NCBI GenBank assembly: GCA_016790575.1
Contig: JAEUOU010000024.1
Location: 1-64,000 of the forward strand
Reading direction: 5' to 3'
From: Burkholderiaceae bacterium
GTDB taxonomy: Bacteria > Pseudomonadota > Gammaproteobacteria > Burkholderiales > Burkholderiaceae_C
Length of the DNA: 64,000 nucleotides
Shown here: positions 17,519-28,962 of the stretch, one piece after another
How the letters are laid out: each line of letters starts with the position of its first letter
Numbering within the stretch: the stretch's first letter is position 1
The notes under the pieces: generated by a model
What the model was told of the DNA's origin: nothing
Database searches by the model: none
The model's input: only the letters and a program-made list of their open reading frames with translations
Program-made: the position numbers and the translations under genes

Positions 17519-20500
17519 ATGCGACGCATCCTGCAATTCTTCCGAACCCTAGTCTCGCCGGGCATCGTGTGCGCGGCGGCGCTGGTCATCGGCGGCAGCA
17601 CCGCACAAACCCCGCCGTCCTTCCCGACCGTGGACCTGAGCATCGGGCCGGTAGCCGTCAACACGCAGGCGATCAACATCGCCCTGGCGCTGTCGGTCGA
17701 ATTCCCGACCGTCGGCGCGGCCTACCGGCAGGCGGATTACAACCACGCCACCACCTACCTGGGGTACTTCGACCCCAAGGGTTGTTACAAGTACCGGGAC
17801 ACCGCCGTCGGCGCCCCGATCAACGGCGAATATTTCCTGCGCACCGGCAACGTCGACACCGACGGCTACTGCGAAACCGCCGCCTCGGGCGGCGGGCGCT
17901 ACAGCGGCAACGCGCTGAACTACGTCACCACATCGTCCATCGACCTGTTGCGTTATGCACTGACCGGCGGGGACCGGGCCGTCGACACCGCTGACACCAC
18001 CATCCTGCAGCGCGCCTATCTCTACAACGGCTGGAACCTGCACAACGGCACCTATTTCCCCTCCAAGCGCTTTCCGCAGGCCATGGTGGGCCGGGTCATC
18101 CCGCCGTTCATCACGGGCTCCGACGTTTACGGGGGCGGCTGTCAGGACAAGGTCTGGTTCGGCACGTCCAACGCCGGCGCCAGTTGCACCACACCGGGCA
18201 CCTCGGGCAATCTGAACCCGACCACGGCCACGGTCACCGTCACGACCGTGGTTACCAACACCGTGACCGTCCCCTATGGCGCGCCGGCACCAACAGGCAA
18301 CACGGTCACCTTCATCACCACCACCTGGGCCATCAGCAATCCGCTGGTCACCGTCAGTTCGGCCAGCGCGGTGGAATCGCCCACGGTGGCCACCTCGGAT
18401 CCGCCGCTGACGACCACCGGGGTTCCGGTACTGACCGGCGGCACCACCACCTCTCTTCCACCGTCACCCATCACCACGGCGACGGCGTACCTCACCACGC
18501 AGTACGTCATCAACGGCGGAACCACCACCACGGCACCGCTTGCGCCGTCGCCGACCGTTGTGGTCGGCACAATGACTACCACATTTGCGACCCGGAATTT
18601 TTTCTTTCCGACCACCAACGCGAACATCACGTCAACCCTGCCGCGCCGCACCTTCACGTTCAATGCGAACATCAATGTGTGCACAAGCAGCAATTCGACC
18701 ACCCCTGCCTCCTTTGTTGGCTTGCTCACAGGAGCTGGTGCACCAACGGCCGTGGGCGGCGGTGTTTGTGGCACGGGTGTTTACACCGGTCACAACACTC
18801 GCCGATCCGTCTCGACGATCAACCGCACCGTGGCGGAGCCGTGGCAGGTCATCAACATCTATGCACGACACACCGCCCAGCCGGTTTACCGCGAGTACTC
18901 CATCCGCACCGACTACCACGTCTACATTCCGTCGGACCAGTATCAGGTGTCCGTGGCCAACAGCGGTACGGCAACCGTCACCACCACGGCGGCCATGTTT
19001 GCCCGGGTCAAAGTGTGCGATGACACCGAAAAGACCTCCCGGACCGACCTGTGTGAGCGCTTTCCGAATGGCAACTACAAACCCATCGGCGAAATCCAGC
19101 GCTACAACATCCGCGCCCGGGTGTCGGCCTTCGGTTATCTGGCCGACAACAGCAATACCCGCTACGGTGGTGTGCTGCGGGCACCGATGAAATTTACCGG
19201 CCCGAAATTCCTGGACCAGGACGGTGTGCTGCAGACCAACGCCAACCCGGAATGGGACGCCAACACCGGCGTGTTCGCCACCGATCCCCTGAATGCCTCG
19301 CCCACCTATGCATTCAGTGGTGTGATCAACTACCTGAACAAATTCGGCCGCACCGGCACGCTGGGCTACTACAAAGGTCTGGACCCGGTGGGTGAGCTGT
19401 ACTACGAGGCCATCCGCTATTTCCAGGGTCTGGGGCCGACGGCGCTGGCCACTGACGGGGCCACTGCGGACATGGCCGACGGTTTCCCCTACTACACCAC
19501 CAGCGGGACCGCACCGGCCATCTGGCAGGACCCGGTGCAAAACGCCTGCGAGCGCAGCAACTTCATCCTGAACATCGGCGACGTCAACACCCACTGGGAC
19601 AAACATCTGCCCGGCCATCGCCGATCCGGAAGCTCCATGGAAACCACCACCGACCTGACCCGTGCGGCGGTGGCCATCCCCGGCACCACCACGCTGTTCG
19701 ACGCCACCGACTGGACCAACCTGCTGACCGGCTTCGAAACCGGCACCAGCATCGCCTATGTCGACTCCAAAGGCCGGGCCCAGAACACGACCGGCAACCC
19801 CAATACCAACAGTAACAACACCAACCTGGCCACCAAGACCACGGGCTCCAACAATTCCGCCTACTACTGGGCCGGGGCGGCCTACTGGGCCAACACCCAG
19901 TCCATACGGGCCGATGTCAAAGGCGGCATGAGCATGCGCGATGTGCGGGTCAAGACCTTCACCATTGACGTGGACGAAGGCGGCAACGGCGACATTGAGG
20001 ACACCAATCCCCGCGGCATCAAACCCCGCCGCAGCGCGGCCTATCTGGCCGGCAAGTACGGCTGGTTCGTCGACAAGAATGACGACGGCAACCCGTTCCG
20101 CACCGAGGGCGGCGCGGTCAACAACACCGAGTGGGAAGACCCCAGCGCACCCAATACCCCGGACGGTTATGTCATCGCCAGCCAGGCCGCAAAAATGATT
20201 GCGGGTATCCGCAAGTTCTTCGAGGCGGCGTCCAACGTGCGGGGTGCGGCATCCACCTCGGCCGTCAGCTCGGCGCGATTTACCGCCAACTCCCCGGATG
20301 GCGACTTCTTCGCGCCCAAGTTCGAGGCCGGCGACTGGACCGGCACCATCGAGCGTACCCGCCTGGTGCTCAATACGTCCACCGGTGACATCGAGGCACT
20401 TTCGGCCGTAGTCTGGGACGCGGGCAAAATCCTGACCCTCGCGTCCACCACCAGCACCACTACACCGCCGGACCCGTACGTCAGGCCGGCCGACCGCAAA

Positions 20501-22261
20501 ATCCTGACCATGAAGCGGGACAGCGGGTCCATGGTGGGTATTCCGTTCACTGTGGCGGACAAAAACGACCTGGATGCGCTCGTGCTCAGTTCGCTCAACA
20601 CAAATCCCGGGCTGGGTACCACTGACAGCCTCGCCGATGAACGCATCAACTGGCTGCGCGGCGTGCGGAGCAACGAAATCGGCCAGACCGGTGGCACCTT
20701 GCGCGCCCGCAAGAGCGTCATGGGCGACATCATCAACTCCGGGCCGGTGTTCAAACAGGGCGCGGACCCGACCATCACCGGCCCGGGATATCTGTCTTTC
20801 GCCCAGTCGGTATCCGGCCGCACCGCTGTGTTGTACGTGGGCGCCAACGACGGCATGTTCCATGCGTTCCGCGCCAGTGACGGCAAGGAGATGTTTGCCT
20901 ACATTCCCCGTGCCGTGGCGACCAACCTGAACAAGCTGACCCGCCCCGGCTATACCCACCAGCCCTATGTGGATGCAGTCCCGCTGGTGAGCGAAGCGCA
21001 AGTAGGTGCAAACTGGCGCACCCTGGCCATTTCGGGCATGGGCGGGGGTGCGCAGGGATTGTTTGCGCTCGACGTCACGGCGCCGGCGTCGTTTACCACC
21101 ACCAATGTGTTGTGGGAGTTCACCGACCAGGACGACCCGCAGATGGGCAATATCGTCACCCAGCCGCAGCTGATGAAGCTGAAGGTGGCCGGCACACCCG
21201 CCACCTACAAATGGTTTGTGGTGGTGGGCAGCGGCTACAACAACTACAAGAGCGACTCCTACACCCAGACCAACGGGGAACAGGCCTTGTTCTTCCTGAG
21301 TGTGGACAAGGCGGCCAATGCCAACTGGCAGCTGGGCACCAACTATTTCAAGGTGAGCCTGCCGTATGCCAGCGGCTCCATCGTCAACGGGCTGTCCAAC
21401 CCGGCGGCGCTGAACGGTGCCTTGGGCGAAGCGCAAATCATCTATGCGGGCGACCTGCAGGGCAATCTGTGGAAGTTTGACGTCACCGCGGGCCTGAGCA
21501 CCAGCAACCTCAACGATGCGGTGTTCAAGATCGGCAGTGTCAAGACGCCGCTGTTTGTTGCCACGGACAGCCTGGGTGCGAGGCAACCGATCACCATTCC
21601 ACCGGCCATTGTCGAAGCCAATGAGCGGGGGCAGATGGTTCTGTTCGGCACCGGCAAGTTCGTCGAGCCATCCGACGCCACCACGGTGCAGACCCAGGCC
21701 ATTTACGGCGTCTGGGATTCGCTGGAAACCACGGCGACGGATTTTGCCGTTCCCAAAGCCAAGCTGTATCAGCGGACGGCAACCCTGACCGGCAACTCGG
21801 TGACGGTGGGCTCGGCAACGTTCGCGTTCGGTCTGGGAACGGGCAAGTACCGCGGCTGGTATTTCAACCTGCCTCAGACCCGCGAACGGGTGGCCGTCGA
21901 GTCGACCCTTGGGCTGGGCTTGATCGCTTTCAGCGCGGCAATTCCAGAGGGAACCTGTTCAGGTGATGGCGCAGGACGACGCTATTGCCTCAATCCGGTC
22001 ACTGGCGCGCCCGTCCCCGGTTGTTCTCCCGAAGCGAAACCCGGCATTCCTGGCGTCGTGAAGATCTTGCAGGTGGAACTCGATGACACGTCCTATTCGG
22101 CGCGCTCACCTACCGGACGGCGGACCGTATCCATCGAACAGAAGGTGATTGGTTCCAGTACCAAACTCAGTGACGCAGGCACGGTGCAGGTTTCGACGGA
22201 CTCCGTTCAGTCCATCATCATTCCAGCGGGTCGTGTCAACTGGCGGGAGTTGCGCCAGTGA
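17519..22261 (+). CDS. pilY1: type IV pilus tip adhesin/assembly protein PilY1
   Basis: This is the large (1580-residue) PilC/PilY1 protein. It has a signal peptide (about residues 1-29), an N-terminal region with Cys pairs, and a C-terminal seven-bladed quinoprotein-like propeller beginning near residue 1065 (motifs [21 protein letters not shown] and [19 protein letters not shown]). An acidic loop DKNDDGN near residue 851 could bind calcium. Residues about 234-420 are an unusual Thr/Ser/Pro-rich, low-complexity stretch. PilY1 acts at the pilus tip in adhesion and surface sensing and counteracts PilT retraction in a calcium-dependent way in Pseudomonas. It sits between pilX and pilE as expected. 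Confidence 0.95.
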   Translation: MRRILQFFRTLVSPGIVCAAALVIGGSTAQTPPSFPTVDLSIGPVAVNTQAINIALALSVEFPTVGAAYRQADYNHATTYLGYFDPKGCYKYRDTAVGAPINGEYFLRTGNVDTDGYCETAASGGGRYSGNALNYVTTSSIDLLRYALTGGDRAVDTADTTILQRAYLYNGWNLHNGTYFPSKRFPQAMVGRVIPPFITGSDVYGGGCQDKVWFGTSNAGASCTTPGTSGNLNPTTATVTVTTVVTNTVTVPYGAPAPTGNTVTFITTTWAISNPLVTVSSASAVESPTVATSDPPLTTTGVPVLTGGTTTSLPPSPITTATAYLTTQYVINGGTTTTAPLAPSPTVVVGTMTTTFATRNFFFPTTNANITSTLPRRTFTFNANINVCTSSNSTTPASFVGLLTGAGAPTAVGGGVCGTGVYTGHNTRRSVSTINRTVAEPWQVINIYARHTAQPVYREYSIRTDYHVYIPSDQYQVSVANSGTATVTTTAAMFARVKVCDDTEKTSRTDLCERFPNGNYKPIGEIQRYNIRARVSAFGYLADNSNTRYGGVLRAPMKFTGPKFLDQDGVLQTNANPEWDANTGVFATDPLNASPTYAFSGVINYLNKFGRTGTLGYYKGLDPVGELYYEAIRYFQGLGPTALATDGATADMADGFPYYTTSGTAPAIWQDPVQNACERSNFILNIGDVNTHWDKHLPGHRRSGSSMETTTDLTRAAVAIPGTTTLFDATDWTNLLTGFETGTSIAYVDSKGRAQNTTGNPNTNSNNTNLATKTTGSNNSAYYWAGAAYWANTQSIRADVKGGMSMRDVRVKTFTIDVDEGGNGDIEDTNPRGIKPRRSAAYLAGKYGWFVDKNDDGNPFRTEGGAVNNTEWEDPSAPNTPDGYVIASQAAKMIAGIRKFFEAASNVRGAASTSAVSSARFTANSPDGDFFAPKFEAGDWTGTIERTRLVLNTSTGDIEALSAVVWDAGKILTLASTTSTTTPPDPYVRPADRKILTMKRDSGSMVGIPFTVADKNDLDALVLSSLNTNPGLGTTDSLADERINWLRGVRSNEIGQTGGTLRARKSVMGDIINSGPVFKQGADPTITGPGYLSFAQSVSGRTAVLYVGANDGMFHAFRASDGKEMFAYIPRAVATNLNKLTRPGYTHQPYVDAVPLVSEAQVGANWRTLAISGMGGGAQGLFALDVTAPASFTTTNVLWEFTDQDDPQMGNIVTQPQLMKLKVAGTPATYKWFVVVGSGYNNYKSDSYTQTNGEQALFFLSVDKAANANWQLGTNYFKVSLPYASGSIVNGLSNPAALNGALGEAQIIYAGDLQGNLWKFDVTAGLSTSNLNDAVFKIGSVKTPLFVATDSLGARQPITIPPAIVEANERGQMVLFGTGKFVEPSDATTVQTQAIYGVWDSLETTATDFAVPKAKLYQRTATLTGNSVTVGSATFAFGLGTGKYRGWYFNLPQTRERVAVESTLGLGLIAFSAAIPEGTCSGDGAGRRYCLNPVTGAPVPGCSPEAKPGIPGVVKILQVELDDTSYSARSPTGRRTVSIEQKVIGSSTKLSDAGTVQVSTDSVQSIIIPAGRVNWRELRQ

Positions 22262-22308
22262 TGCCGCTTCACGATAAGATGGTCCGCATCATCCCTCGGA
22301 GTTTTGCC

Positions 22309-22755
22309 ATGCCCCAACGGTCCGCACGCGGCTTCACGCTGATTGAACTGATGATCACGGTCGCGATCATCGGTATCCTGGCGGCGGTGGCCTATCCGGC
22401 CTACACCAACCAGATCGCCAAAGGCCGCCGGGCCGAATGCCGTTCGGGCCTGATGCAGGCCTTGCAGCAGCAGGAGCGCTACTTCACACAGTACAACGCG
22501 TACGTGGCCTTCGGTGCGGCGTCGAGCGCCGTCATCCGCAAGTTTTCCGGCGACACGGCCGCCGCGAGTGCGTGTTTCGAGTTTTCTGCGGAAGCCTGTG
22601 GCAGTGGCATCGGCAACTGTGTCCTGATGGAGGCACGCATGCGCAACGCCGACCCGGCCAACATCACGCACCTTTCGCTCGACAGCAACGGCGGCAAGGC
22701 CTGCAAGATCAGCAACGGCTCACGGGTCACCGGCAACAAGGACTGCTGGCCATGA
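22309..22755 (+). CDS. pilE: type IV pilin-like protein PilE
   Basis: The start at 22309 gives a 148-residue minor pilin with a short leader MPQRSARG cleaved before [20 protein letters not shown], Glu at +5, and a C-terminal part with paired Cys residues. Earlier starts exist (GTG 22258, ATG 22261 overlapping the pilY1 stop), but they would give an unusually long leader; a GGAG lies upstream of 22309. It closes the standard minor-pilin set and overlaps fimT by 4 bases. Confidence 0.9.
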   Translation: MPQRSARGFTLIELMITVAIIGILAAVAYPAYTNQIAKGRRAECRSGLMQALQQQERYFTQYNAYVAFGAASSAVIRKFSGDTAAASACFEFSAEACGSGIGNCVLMEARMRNADPANITHLSLDSNGGKACKISNGSRVTGNKDCWP

Positions 22756-23327
22756 GGTCCTTGCGCCGGTCGGCAGCCCACGCCGGCTTTACCCTCATCG
22801 AGCTGGTCGTGACCATGGCGCTGGCCATCGTTTTTTTGGTGGTGGCGGTGCCTTCGATGCAGGATTTCATGGCCAGCCAGCAGGTGGCGGCCACGGCCAC
22901 CTCGCTGCAGACGGCTGCCATGCAGGCTCGCAGCCGCGCGATGCAGGACAACCGGCGGGTGATGGTGCAGCCGTTCTGCCATCCGGACACCGCCAGCTGC
23001 TCCAGTCCACCGGCCTGGGCCGACGGCTGGCAGGTGTATGTTGACGTCGTCGTGGATCAAAGCTACCAGGCGGGTACCGACACCCTGGTGGCAACCGAGG
23101 CAGCAGCGCCTTCGGGCGTCACCGTGACCAAGGAGTCGGGTACCAACGACTACTTTGCCTACGATGGCAGCGGGTTTCTGGCGTCCATCGGCGGATCGTC
23201 CAATGCCCGCTGGAAAATTGCATCCAGCAAGACCAGTCGAATCCGCTGCATGTACATCGAGCGGTCCGGCAGGGTGCGTATTTTCGACCCCAATCCGTCG
23301 ACCACCTGCCCGACTTCCACCTCGTGA
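22752..23327 (+). CDS. fimT: FimT/GspH-family pseudopilin
   Basis: The 191-residue protein has a leader [12 protein letters not shown] followed by [20 protein letters not shown] with Glu at +5, and a GspH/FimT-type globular domain ([20 protein letters not shown] and [17 protein letters not shown] near the end). In Pseudomonas the equivalent FimU is at the front of this operon; here it is last. FimT homologues can bind DNA for natural transformation; that role is not shown by the sequence. Its stop overlaps the ribD GTG start. Confidence 0.9.
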   Translation: MRSLRRSAAHAGFTLIELVVTMALAIVFLVVAVPSMQDFMASQQVAATATSLQTAAMQARSRAMQDNRRVMVQPFCHPDTASCSSPPAWADGWQVYVDVVVDQSYQAGTDTLVATEAAAPSGVTVTKESGTNDYFAYDGSGFLASIGGSSNARWKIASSKTSRIRCMYIERSGRVRIFDPNPSTTCPTSTS

Positions 23328-24487
23328 GCGAGGTCGGCCCTACCGCATCGGGCGAGTCGCCCGCCCTTGAACGCGCCGGCGTCCTGGCCAGAAGCGCCCT
23401 GCTCCTCAGCAGCCCCAACCCGCGGGTCGGCTGTGTGCTGACCGACCGGTATGGGGCGGTGATCGGTGAGGGCTTTACCCAGCAGGCGGGCGGGCCGCAC
23501 GCCGAGGTCATGGCCCTTCGGGACGCCCGCCACCGCAACGCCGACACCACCGGTTGCACCGCCTGGGTGACGCTGGAGCCCTGCTCCCACCACGGCCGCA
23601 CGCCGCCATGCTGTGATGCGCTGGTCGCCGCCGGCGTAGCGCGCGTCGTTGTCGCCAGCCTGGACCCCAACCCCCTGGTCGCCGGACGGGGGGTGGCGCG
23701 CCTGCGTGGTGCCGGTGTGGTGGTGGATGTCCTGCCGCCCGAACACCCGGCAGCGCGATCCTGCCGCGAACTGAACATCGGCTTTTTCAGCCGCATGATC
23801 CGCCGCCGGCCGTGGGTGAGGCTCAAGATGGCCGCCTCGCTGGACGGCACGTCGGCCCTGGCCAACGGCGCAAGCCAGTGGATTACCGGCGAAGCAGCGC
23901 GGGCGGACGGCCACACCTGGCGGGCCCGGGCCTGCGCGATGCTCACGGGCGTGGGCACGGTTCTCGCCGACAACCCTCGCCTGGACGTGCGCCACTGCGC
24001 AACACCCCGCCAGCCGCGCCTGGTCATCGCCGACAGCCACTGGCAGACACCCCCGGATGCCGCCGTTTTCGGCCTGCCCCGCACGGTGCGTATCGTCGGC
24101 ACGGCAGCCTGCGGCACGGCGACCGAGGCATTGGCCGCACGCGGCGCGCAGATTACCCGTTTGCCCGACGATGGTACCGGTCGGGTTGACCTGGCGGCGC
24201 TGATGGCGCTGATGGGCCAGTCCGAGACCAACGAGTTGCATGTCGAAGCCGGCCCCACCCTCAGCGGCGCGTTGCTGGCTGCCGCCCTGGTCGACGAGTT
24301 GCTGGTGTATCTGGCGCCGCGCCTGCTGGGCCCGGGGCAACCGCTGGTCCGCTTGCCAGGCATCGAGCGGCTGGAGGACGGCCATCGCCTGCGCTTCGAG
24401 CAAATCGACCGGGTGGGCGATGACCTTCGAGTGCTGGCCCGATTCGGGGCGCCGGACCCTTTTTTGTCCGCCGTTTCAGCGCTGTAA
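23324..24487 (+). CDS. ribD: bifunctional diaminohydroxyphosphoribosylaminopyrimidine deaminase / uracil reductase RibD
   Basis: This catalyses the second and third steps of riboflavin synthesis. The 387-residue protein has an N-terminal zinc deaminase domain with GGPHAEVMAL and PCSHHGRTPPCC (zinc His/Cys ligands) and a C-terminal reductase domain starting near RPWVRLKMAASLDG. It starts with GTG at 23324, overlapping the fimT stop, so riboflavin synthesis is coupled to the pilin transcript. 89 bases separate it from ribE. Confidence 0.97.
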   Translation: MSEVGPTASGESPALERAGVLARSALLLSSPNPRVGCVLTDRYGAVIGEGFTQQAGGPHAEVMALRDARHRNADTTGCTAWVTLEPCSHHGRTPPCCDALVAAGVARVVVASLDPNPLVAGRGVARLRGAGVVVDVLPPEHPAARSCRELNIGFFSRMIRRRPWVRLKMAASLDGTSALANGASQWITGEAARADGHTWRARACAMLTGVGTVLADNPRLDVRHCATPRQPRLVIADSHWQTPPDAAVFGLPRTVRIVGTAACGTATEALAARGAQITRLPDDGTGRVDLAALMALMGQSETNELHVEAGPTLSGALLAAALVDELLVYLAPRLLGPGQPLVRLPGIERLEDGHRLRFEQIDRVGDDLRVLARFGAPDPFLSAVSAL

Positions 24488-24576
24488 GCCCACAAGGGGG
24501 CCAGTGGCCACGCGGAACGGCGGTCCATGCCGGCCCGGTCGGCGCGGCTTGGGGTTTTCCCTGCGAGAATAGCGCC

Positions 24577-25221
24577 ATGTTCACCGGAATCATTACCGGC
24601 GTGGGGCGCATCGCCGCCGTCCACGACCTTGGCAGCTCTTTCAGTCACGGCAAGCGGCTTGTCATCGAGGCGCCCGCTGGCTACCTCGATGACGTGGGCC
24701 TGGGCGACAGCATCGCCCTGAACGGCGCGTGCATGACCGTCACCACTTTCGACGCCAAAGGCGGCGAGTTCACCGTCGACGTATCGGCCGAGTCCCTGGC
24801 CCGCACCGCCGGGCTGGACCGCCCCGGGCCGATCAACCTGGAGAAAGCGCTGCGCGCCAACGACCGCCTGGGAGGCCACATCGTCTCCGGGCATGTCGAT
24901 GGGATCGGGGTGGTCAGCACCATGGCCGAAATCGGCGAAAGCTGGGATCTGCGCATCCGCGCCCCGCGCGAGCTCGCCCGGTTCCTTGCCTACAAGGGTT
25001 CGATCACGGTCAACGGCGTCAGCCTGACGGTCAACCGTGTGCTTGACAGCGCCGACAGCTGCGAGGTGTGGATCAACCTCATCCCCCACACCGTGCAGAA
25101 CACCGCACTGGGCAGCCTGGTGGCCGGCACGCCGGTGAACCTCGAAATCGACCTGATCGCGCGCTATGTGGAACGCATGCTCGCGACCGACCCGCAGTTG
25201 CCGACGAAAGCCCTGACATGA
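24577..25221 (+). CDS. ribE: riboflavin synthase alpha chain
   Basis: This 214-residue enzyme dismutates two 6,7-dimethyl-8-ribityllumazine molecules to riboflavin. It begins with the diagnostic [12 protein letters not shown] and has two lumazine-binding repeats, with [11 protein letters not shown] near the middle and NGVSLTVN in the second repeat. Its stop overlaps the ribBA start (ATGA). Confidence 0.97.
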   Translation: MFTGIITGVGRIAAVHDLGSSFSHGKRLVIEAPAGYLDDVGLGDSIALNGACMTVTTFDAKGGEFTVDVSAESLARTAGLDRPGPINLEKALRANDRLGGHIVSGHVDGIGVVSTMAEIGESWDLRIRAPRELARFLAYKGSITVNGVSLTVNRVLDSADSCEVWINLIPHTVQNTALGSLVAGTPVNLEIDLIARYVERMLATDPQLPTKALT

Positions 25222-26336
25222 CTGAACGCCCCCCTGCACCCATTTCCCCGACCGATGACATCGTTGCCGATCTGCGTGCCGGCCGGATGGTCATTCTGGT
25301 GGACGAAGAAGACCGGGAAAACGAAGGCGATCTGGTCCTGGCTGCCGACCATGTCACCCCCGAAGCCATCAACTTCATGGCCCGCTTCGGCCGGGGACTG
25401 ATCTGCCTGACCCTCACCCGCGAACGCTGCGAATACCTGCGCCTGCCGCCCATGGCGGCGCGCAACGGAACCGTCTACAGCACGGCCTTCACCGTATCCA
25501 TCGAGGCGGCCGAGGGCGTCACCACCGGCATTTCCGCGGCCGACCGGGCGCGTACCGTACAGGTGGCGGTGGCCACCGGATCGCGGCCCGACGACCTGGT
25601 GCAGCCCGGCCATGTCTTCCCGCTGCAGGCGGTGGATGGTGGTGTGCTCATGCGGGCCGGACACACCGAAGCCGGCTGCGACCTGGCAGCCATGGCGGGC
25701 TGCGCGCCCGCCGCCGTGATCTGCGAAATCATGAACGACGACGGCACCATGGCCCGTCTGCCGGACCTGCAGCGTTTTGCCGCCGAACATGGGCTGAAGA
25801 TCGGCACCATCGCCGACCTGATTCACCACCGCAGCCGCACCGAGTCGCTGGTCGAAAAAGTTGGCTCGCGCGTGCTGGCAACCGCCCATGGCGAATTCAC
25901 CGCCCATGCATTTCGCGACAAACCCAGCCAGGGTGTGCATCTGGCCCTGGTCCGCGGCCGCTGGGCCAGCGGCGACGAGGTGCCGGTGCGGGTGCACGAA
26001 CCGCTTTCCGTCCTCGATCTGCTGGAGACCGGCCGCACCATGCACTCCTGGGATCTGGACAGCAGCCTGGCCTACCTGGCCCAACGCGGCCAGGGAGTGG
26101 CCGTGCTGCTCAACGCCGGCGAGAGCGCCGAGCAGTTGCTGACGCAGTTTGAAGGACGGGCGCAGGCCAGCCAGGCGCCACAGCGAGGCCGCATGGACCT
26201 TCGCACTTACGGCATCGGCGCGCAGATTTTGCGCATCTGCGGCGTACAGCGCATGAAACTCATGGGGCAACCCCGTCGCATGCCCAGCATGACCGGTTAT
26301 GGCCTCGAAATCACCGGGTACATCCCCAAGGAATAA
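25218..26336 (+). CDS. ribBA: 3,4-dihydroxy-2-butanone-4-phosphate synthase with degenerate GTP cyclohydrolase II domain
   Basis: The N-terminal domain (residues about 10-205) is a complete DHBP synthase with [11 protein letters not shown] and [12 protein letters not shown]. The C-terminal domain keeps the overall GCHII shape ([21 protein letters not shown] near the end) but lacks the zinc-binding Cys cluster expected around residue 265; the segment reads [22 protein letters not shown]. Only RibB activity is therefore expected, as in RibBX-type proteins, and a separate ribA should exist elsewhere. The start at 25218 overlaps the ribE stop; ribH follows after 6 bases. The length is 372 residues. 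Confidence 0.93.
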   Translation: MTERPPAPISPTDDIVADLRAGRMVILVDEEDRENEGDLVLAADHVTPEAINFMARFGRGLICLTLTRERCEYLRLPPMAARNGTVYSTAFTVSIEAAEGVTTGISAADRARTVQVAVATGSRPDDLVQPGHVFPLQAVDGGVLMRAGHTEAGCDLAAMAGCAPAAVICEIMNDDGTMARLPDLQRFAAEHGLKIGTIADLIHHRSRTESLVEKVGSRVLATAHGEFTAHAFRDKPSQGVHLALVRGRWASGDEVPVRVHEPLSVLDLLETGRTMHSWDLDSSLAYLAQRGQGVAVLLNAGESAEQLLTQFEGRAQASQAPQRGRMDLRTYGIGAQILRICGVQRMKLMGQPRRMPSMTGYGLEITGYIPKE

Positions 26337-26342
26337 ACACAG

Positions 26343-26807
26343 ATGTTTGGCGCAGAAAAAGGCAAAGCGGACAAGCTGGACGGCAGCAGGCTGCACATCG
26401 GGATCGTGCAGGCCCGTTTCAACGAATCAATCACCGACGCGCTGGCCTCGGCCTGCCTGCAGGAATTGCAGGCGCTTGGCGTCAATCCCCGCCACATCGA
26501 ACATGTCCGGGTGCCTGGCGCCCTGGAAGTGCCGGTGGCCCTGCAGGCACTGGCAGAGCGCGACCGGTACGACGCGCTGATCGCCCTGGGCTGCATCATC
26601 CGCGGCGAGACCTACCATTTCGAACTGGTCGCCAACGAATCCGGCGCCGGTGTCAGCCGCATTGCGCTGGACTACCAGCTGCCGGTCGCCAACGCCATCC
26701 TGACCACCGAGAACGAGGCCCAGGCCTTGGCCCGCCAGCATGAAAAAGGACGCGACGCCGCCCGCGTTGCCGTCGAAATGGCCAACCTGCTGGAGGATCT
26801 GGCATGA
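26343..26807 (+). CDS. ribH: 6,7-dimethyl-8-ribityllumazine synthase
   Basis: This 154-residue protein condenses the RibB and RibD products. The family signature is clear: [20 protein letters not shown] at the N-terminus, [14 protein letters not shown] and [20 protein letters not shown] in the middle, and an [10 protein letters not shown] segment. It normally forms icosahedral or pentameric shells. Its stop overlaps the nusB start (ATGA), a very common ribH-nusB junction. Confidence 0.98.
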   Translation: MFGAEKGKADKLDGSRLHIGIVQARFNESITDALASACLQELQALGVNPRHIEHVRVPGALEVPVALQALAERDRYDALIALGCIIRGETYHFELVANESGAGVSRIALDYQLPVANAILTTENEAQALARQHEKGRDAARVAVEMANLLEDLA

Positions 26808-27349
26808 CGCCCGACGGTACGCAGGCTCCCCTGCCGGGCAGCGCGGCCGGCGCGGTCGGGCGTGGTGGCAAATCCAGACCCGACGGTGCGAAAGCGCCAA
26901 CCCGCTCGGCCCGCTCGCGAGCCCGGGAGTTCGCCGTGCAGGCCCTCTACCAGCATCTGGTGGGCCGCAATGAGGCGACTGCCATCGACGCCTTCACCCG
27001 GGACCTGAGCGGATTCAACAAGGCCGACTCGGTACATTTTGACGCGTTGCTCCATGGCTGCATCGCCGAAGCCGAGGCACTGGACGCCCTTCTGGTTCCG
27101 CTGCTGGACCGGCGCCTGGCGGAGATTTCGCCGATTGAACGGGCCGTTCTGTGGATCGGTGGCTACGAGTTCCAGCATTGCCCCGATGTGCCCTGGCGGG
27201 TGATCATCAACGAATGTGTCGAACTGGCCAAGTCCTTCGGCGGCACCGATGGCCACAAGTACGTCAACGGCGTGCTGCATGGCCTGGCGCGACGCTTGCG
27301 CCCGGCGGAGGTGGCGGCCGATCCCAAATCCGAACGCGCCCCGCGTTGA
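26804..27349 (+). CDS. nusB: transcription antitermination factor NusB
   Basis: This 181-residue NusB acts with NusE in rRNA antitermination. An N-terminal extension of about 35 polar residues precedes the usual [19 protein letters not shown]. The C-terminal [20 protein letters not shown] and [15 protein letters not shown] motifs are typical. The start overlaps ribH; a shorter start is not available without losing the domain. Confidence 0.97.
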   Translation: MTPDGTQAPLPGSAAGAVGRGGKSRPDGAKAPTRSARSRAREFAVQALYQHLVGRNEATAIDAFTRDLSGFNKADSVHFDALLHGCIAEAEALDALLVPLLDRRLAEISPIERAVLWIGGYEFQHCPDVPWRVIINECVELAKSFGGTDGHKYVNGVLHGLARRLRPAEVAADPKSERAPR

Positions 27350-27361
27350 TCGGGGAGCACC

Positions 27362-28546
27362 ATGCGCCTGTCTCGCCGCGCTCAAAACATCGAGCCCTTT
27401 TATGTCATGGAGGTCGCCAAGGCCGCCGGACAAATGGCCCGCGAGTTCGCCGGCAGCGGTGAACCAATGATTTTTCTCAACATTGGCGAGCCCGATTTCA
27501 CCGCTCCGGCGCTGGTGCGTGAAATGGCACACCGCTGCATCCGGGACGGCATCACCCAGTACACGCCTGCCCTGGGCCTGCCGGCCTTGCGCGAACAACT
27601 CAGCGGCTGGTATGCCAGCCGTTTCGGGCTGGACGTGCCGGCCCGGCGTATTGTCATCACCGCCGGGGCCTCCGCCGCCCTTCAGCTGGCCTGCCTGGCG
27701 CTGATCGATGCCGGAGACGAGGTGCTGATGCCCGACCCCAGCTACCCTTGCAACCGCCACTTCGTGACCGCAGCCGACGGCCGCCCGGTGCTGATACCGG
27801 CCGACGCCGCGGGCCGCTTCCAGCTGGGCGCCGACACCGTCCGGGCCGCCTGGGGAGCCCGCACCCGCGGGGTGCTTCTGGCGTCGCCCTCGAACCCCAC
27901 CGGCACCTCGATCGACCCGCAGGAACTTGCCCGTATCCACCAATGCGTGCGCGAACACGACGGCTTCACGCTGGTCGACGAGATTTACCTTGGCCTGTCC
28001 TATGACAGCCGCTTCGGGCAGTCGGCGCTGGCTCTGGGTGACGATGTGGTGAGCATCAACAGCTTTTCCAAATACTTCAACATGACCGGCTGGCGCCTGG
28101 GCTGGCTGGTGGTGCCGGATTCGCTGGTGCCGGCCGTGGAGCGGCTGGCGCAGAACCTGTTCATCTGTGCCAGCGCTGTCTCGCAATATGCCGCGCTGGC
28201 CTGTTTCGAGCCCGAAAGCCTGGCCGAATACGAGCAGCGACGCGCCCAGTTTCGGGCCCGGCGCGACTTTTTTGTACCGGCGCTGGCGAAAGCGGGCCTT
28301 GCCGTGCCGGTGATGCCGGATGGTGCGTTTTACGCCTGGGCCGATTGCAGCCAGGCCGCCGCTCGGCTGGGCGTGGGCGACAGCTGGGACTTTGCCTTTG
28401 CCCTGATGCGCAGTGCCCGGGTGGCCGTGACTCCCGGGCGCGATTTCGGCAACGCCACCACGGGCCGTTTCGTGCGGTTCTCCACCGCCAGCTCGATGGA
28501 GCACCTGCAGTGCGCCGCCGACCGTCTGCATGCGGTGCTGGCGTGA
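27362..28546 (+). CDS. PLP-dependent aminotransferase (class I/II)
   Basis: This 394-residue fold-type I aminotransferase has the GEPDFTAPALVREMAHRCI N-terminal motif, the TAGASAALQLACLALIDAGD segment, the SPSNPTGTSI motif and the PLP lysine in SFSKYFNMTGWRLGW. Substrates of this AspC/AlaC-like group are aromatic, acidic or branched amino acids; the exact one cannot be told. It lies 12 bases after nusB, and its stop overlaps the GTG start of ybgC. Confidence 0.93.
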   Translation: MRLSRRAQNIEPFYVMEVAKAAGQMAREFAGSGEPMIFLNIGEPDFTAPALVREMAHRCIRDGITQYTPALGLPALREQLSGWYASRFGLDVPARRIVITAGASAALQLACLALIDAGDEVLMPDPSYPCNRHFVTAADGRPVLIPADAAGRFQLGADTVRAAWGARTRGVLLASPSNPTGTSIDPQELARIHQCVREHDGFTLVDEIYLGLSYDSRFGQSALALGDDVVSINSFSKYFNMTGWRLGWLVVPDSLVPAVERLAQNLFICASAVSQYAALACFEPESLAEYEQRRAQFRARRDFFVPALAKAGLAVPVMPDGAFYAWADCSQAAARLGVGDSWDFAFALMRSARVAVTPGRDFGNATTGRFVRFSTASSMEHLQCAADRLHAVLA

Positions 28547-28962
28547 CCGCAGCCGTGTTTGAATGGCCCGTGCGGGTGTATTGGGAAGACACCGACGCCG
28601 GTGGCATCGTGTACTACGCCAACTACCTGCGGTTTTTCGAGCGTGCGCGTACCGAATGGCTGCGCGCCTGCGGGGTGCACCAGCAGGCGCTGCGGGAGCA
28701 GACCGGTGGCCAGTTTGTTGTCAGCGAAGCGTCGGTGCGTTACCACCGGCCGGCGCGTCTGGACGACAGCCTGGTGGTGACTGCCGAACTGGTTGAAGGC
28801 GGACGCGCGTCGCTGCTGATCCGCCAGCGCGCGCTGCGCCGTCCGCCAACCGGTGCCGCCGAACTGCTGTGCGAGGCGCTGGTGCGCGCCGGCTGGGTCG
28901 ATGCCCTGACGTTGCGGCCGACCCGAATTCCCCCCCCTGTCCTGGAGGCCCTGCGCTCATGA
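28543..28962 (+). CDS. ybgC: YbgC-type acyl-CoA thioesterase of the Tol operon
   Basis: This 139-residue hot-dog fold thioesterase has the signature VYWEDTDAGGIVYYANYLRF followed by FERARTEWLR, with the catalytic Asp in EDTDAGG. YbgC heads the tol operon in many proteobacteria and is linked to phospholipid acyl turnover. The GTG start overlaps the aminotransferase stop and the stop overlaps the tolQ ATG, so it is coupled on both sides. Confidence 0.95.
   Translation: MTAAVFEWPVRVYWEDTDAGGIVYYANYLRFFERARTEWLRACGVHQQALREQTGGQFVVSEASVRYHRPARLDDSLVVTAELVEGGRASLLIRQRALRRPPTGAAELLCEALVRAGWVDALTLRPTRIPPPVLEALRS

Noticed and set aside
18632-21586. A 984-codon open frame antisense to pilY1
   Set aside because: It mirrors the codon structure of pilY1 on the other strand in high-GC DNA, lacks recognisable motifs and would overlap a certain gene completely.
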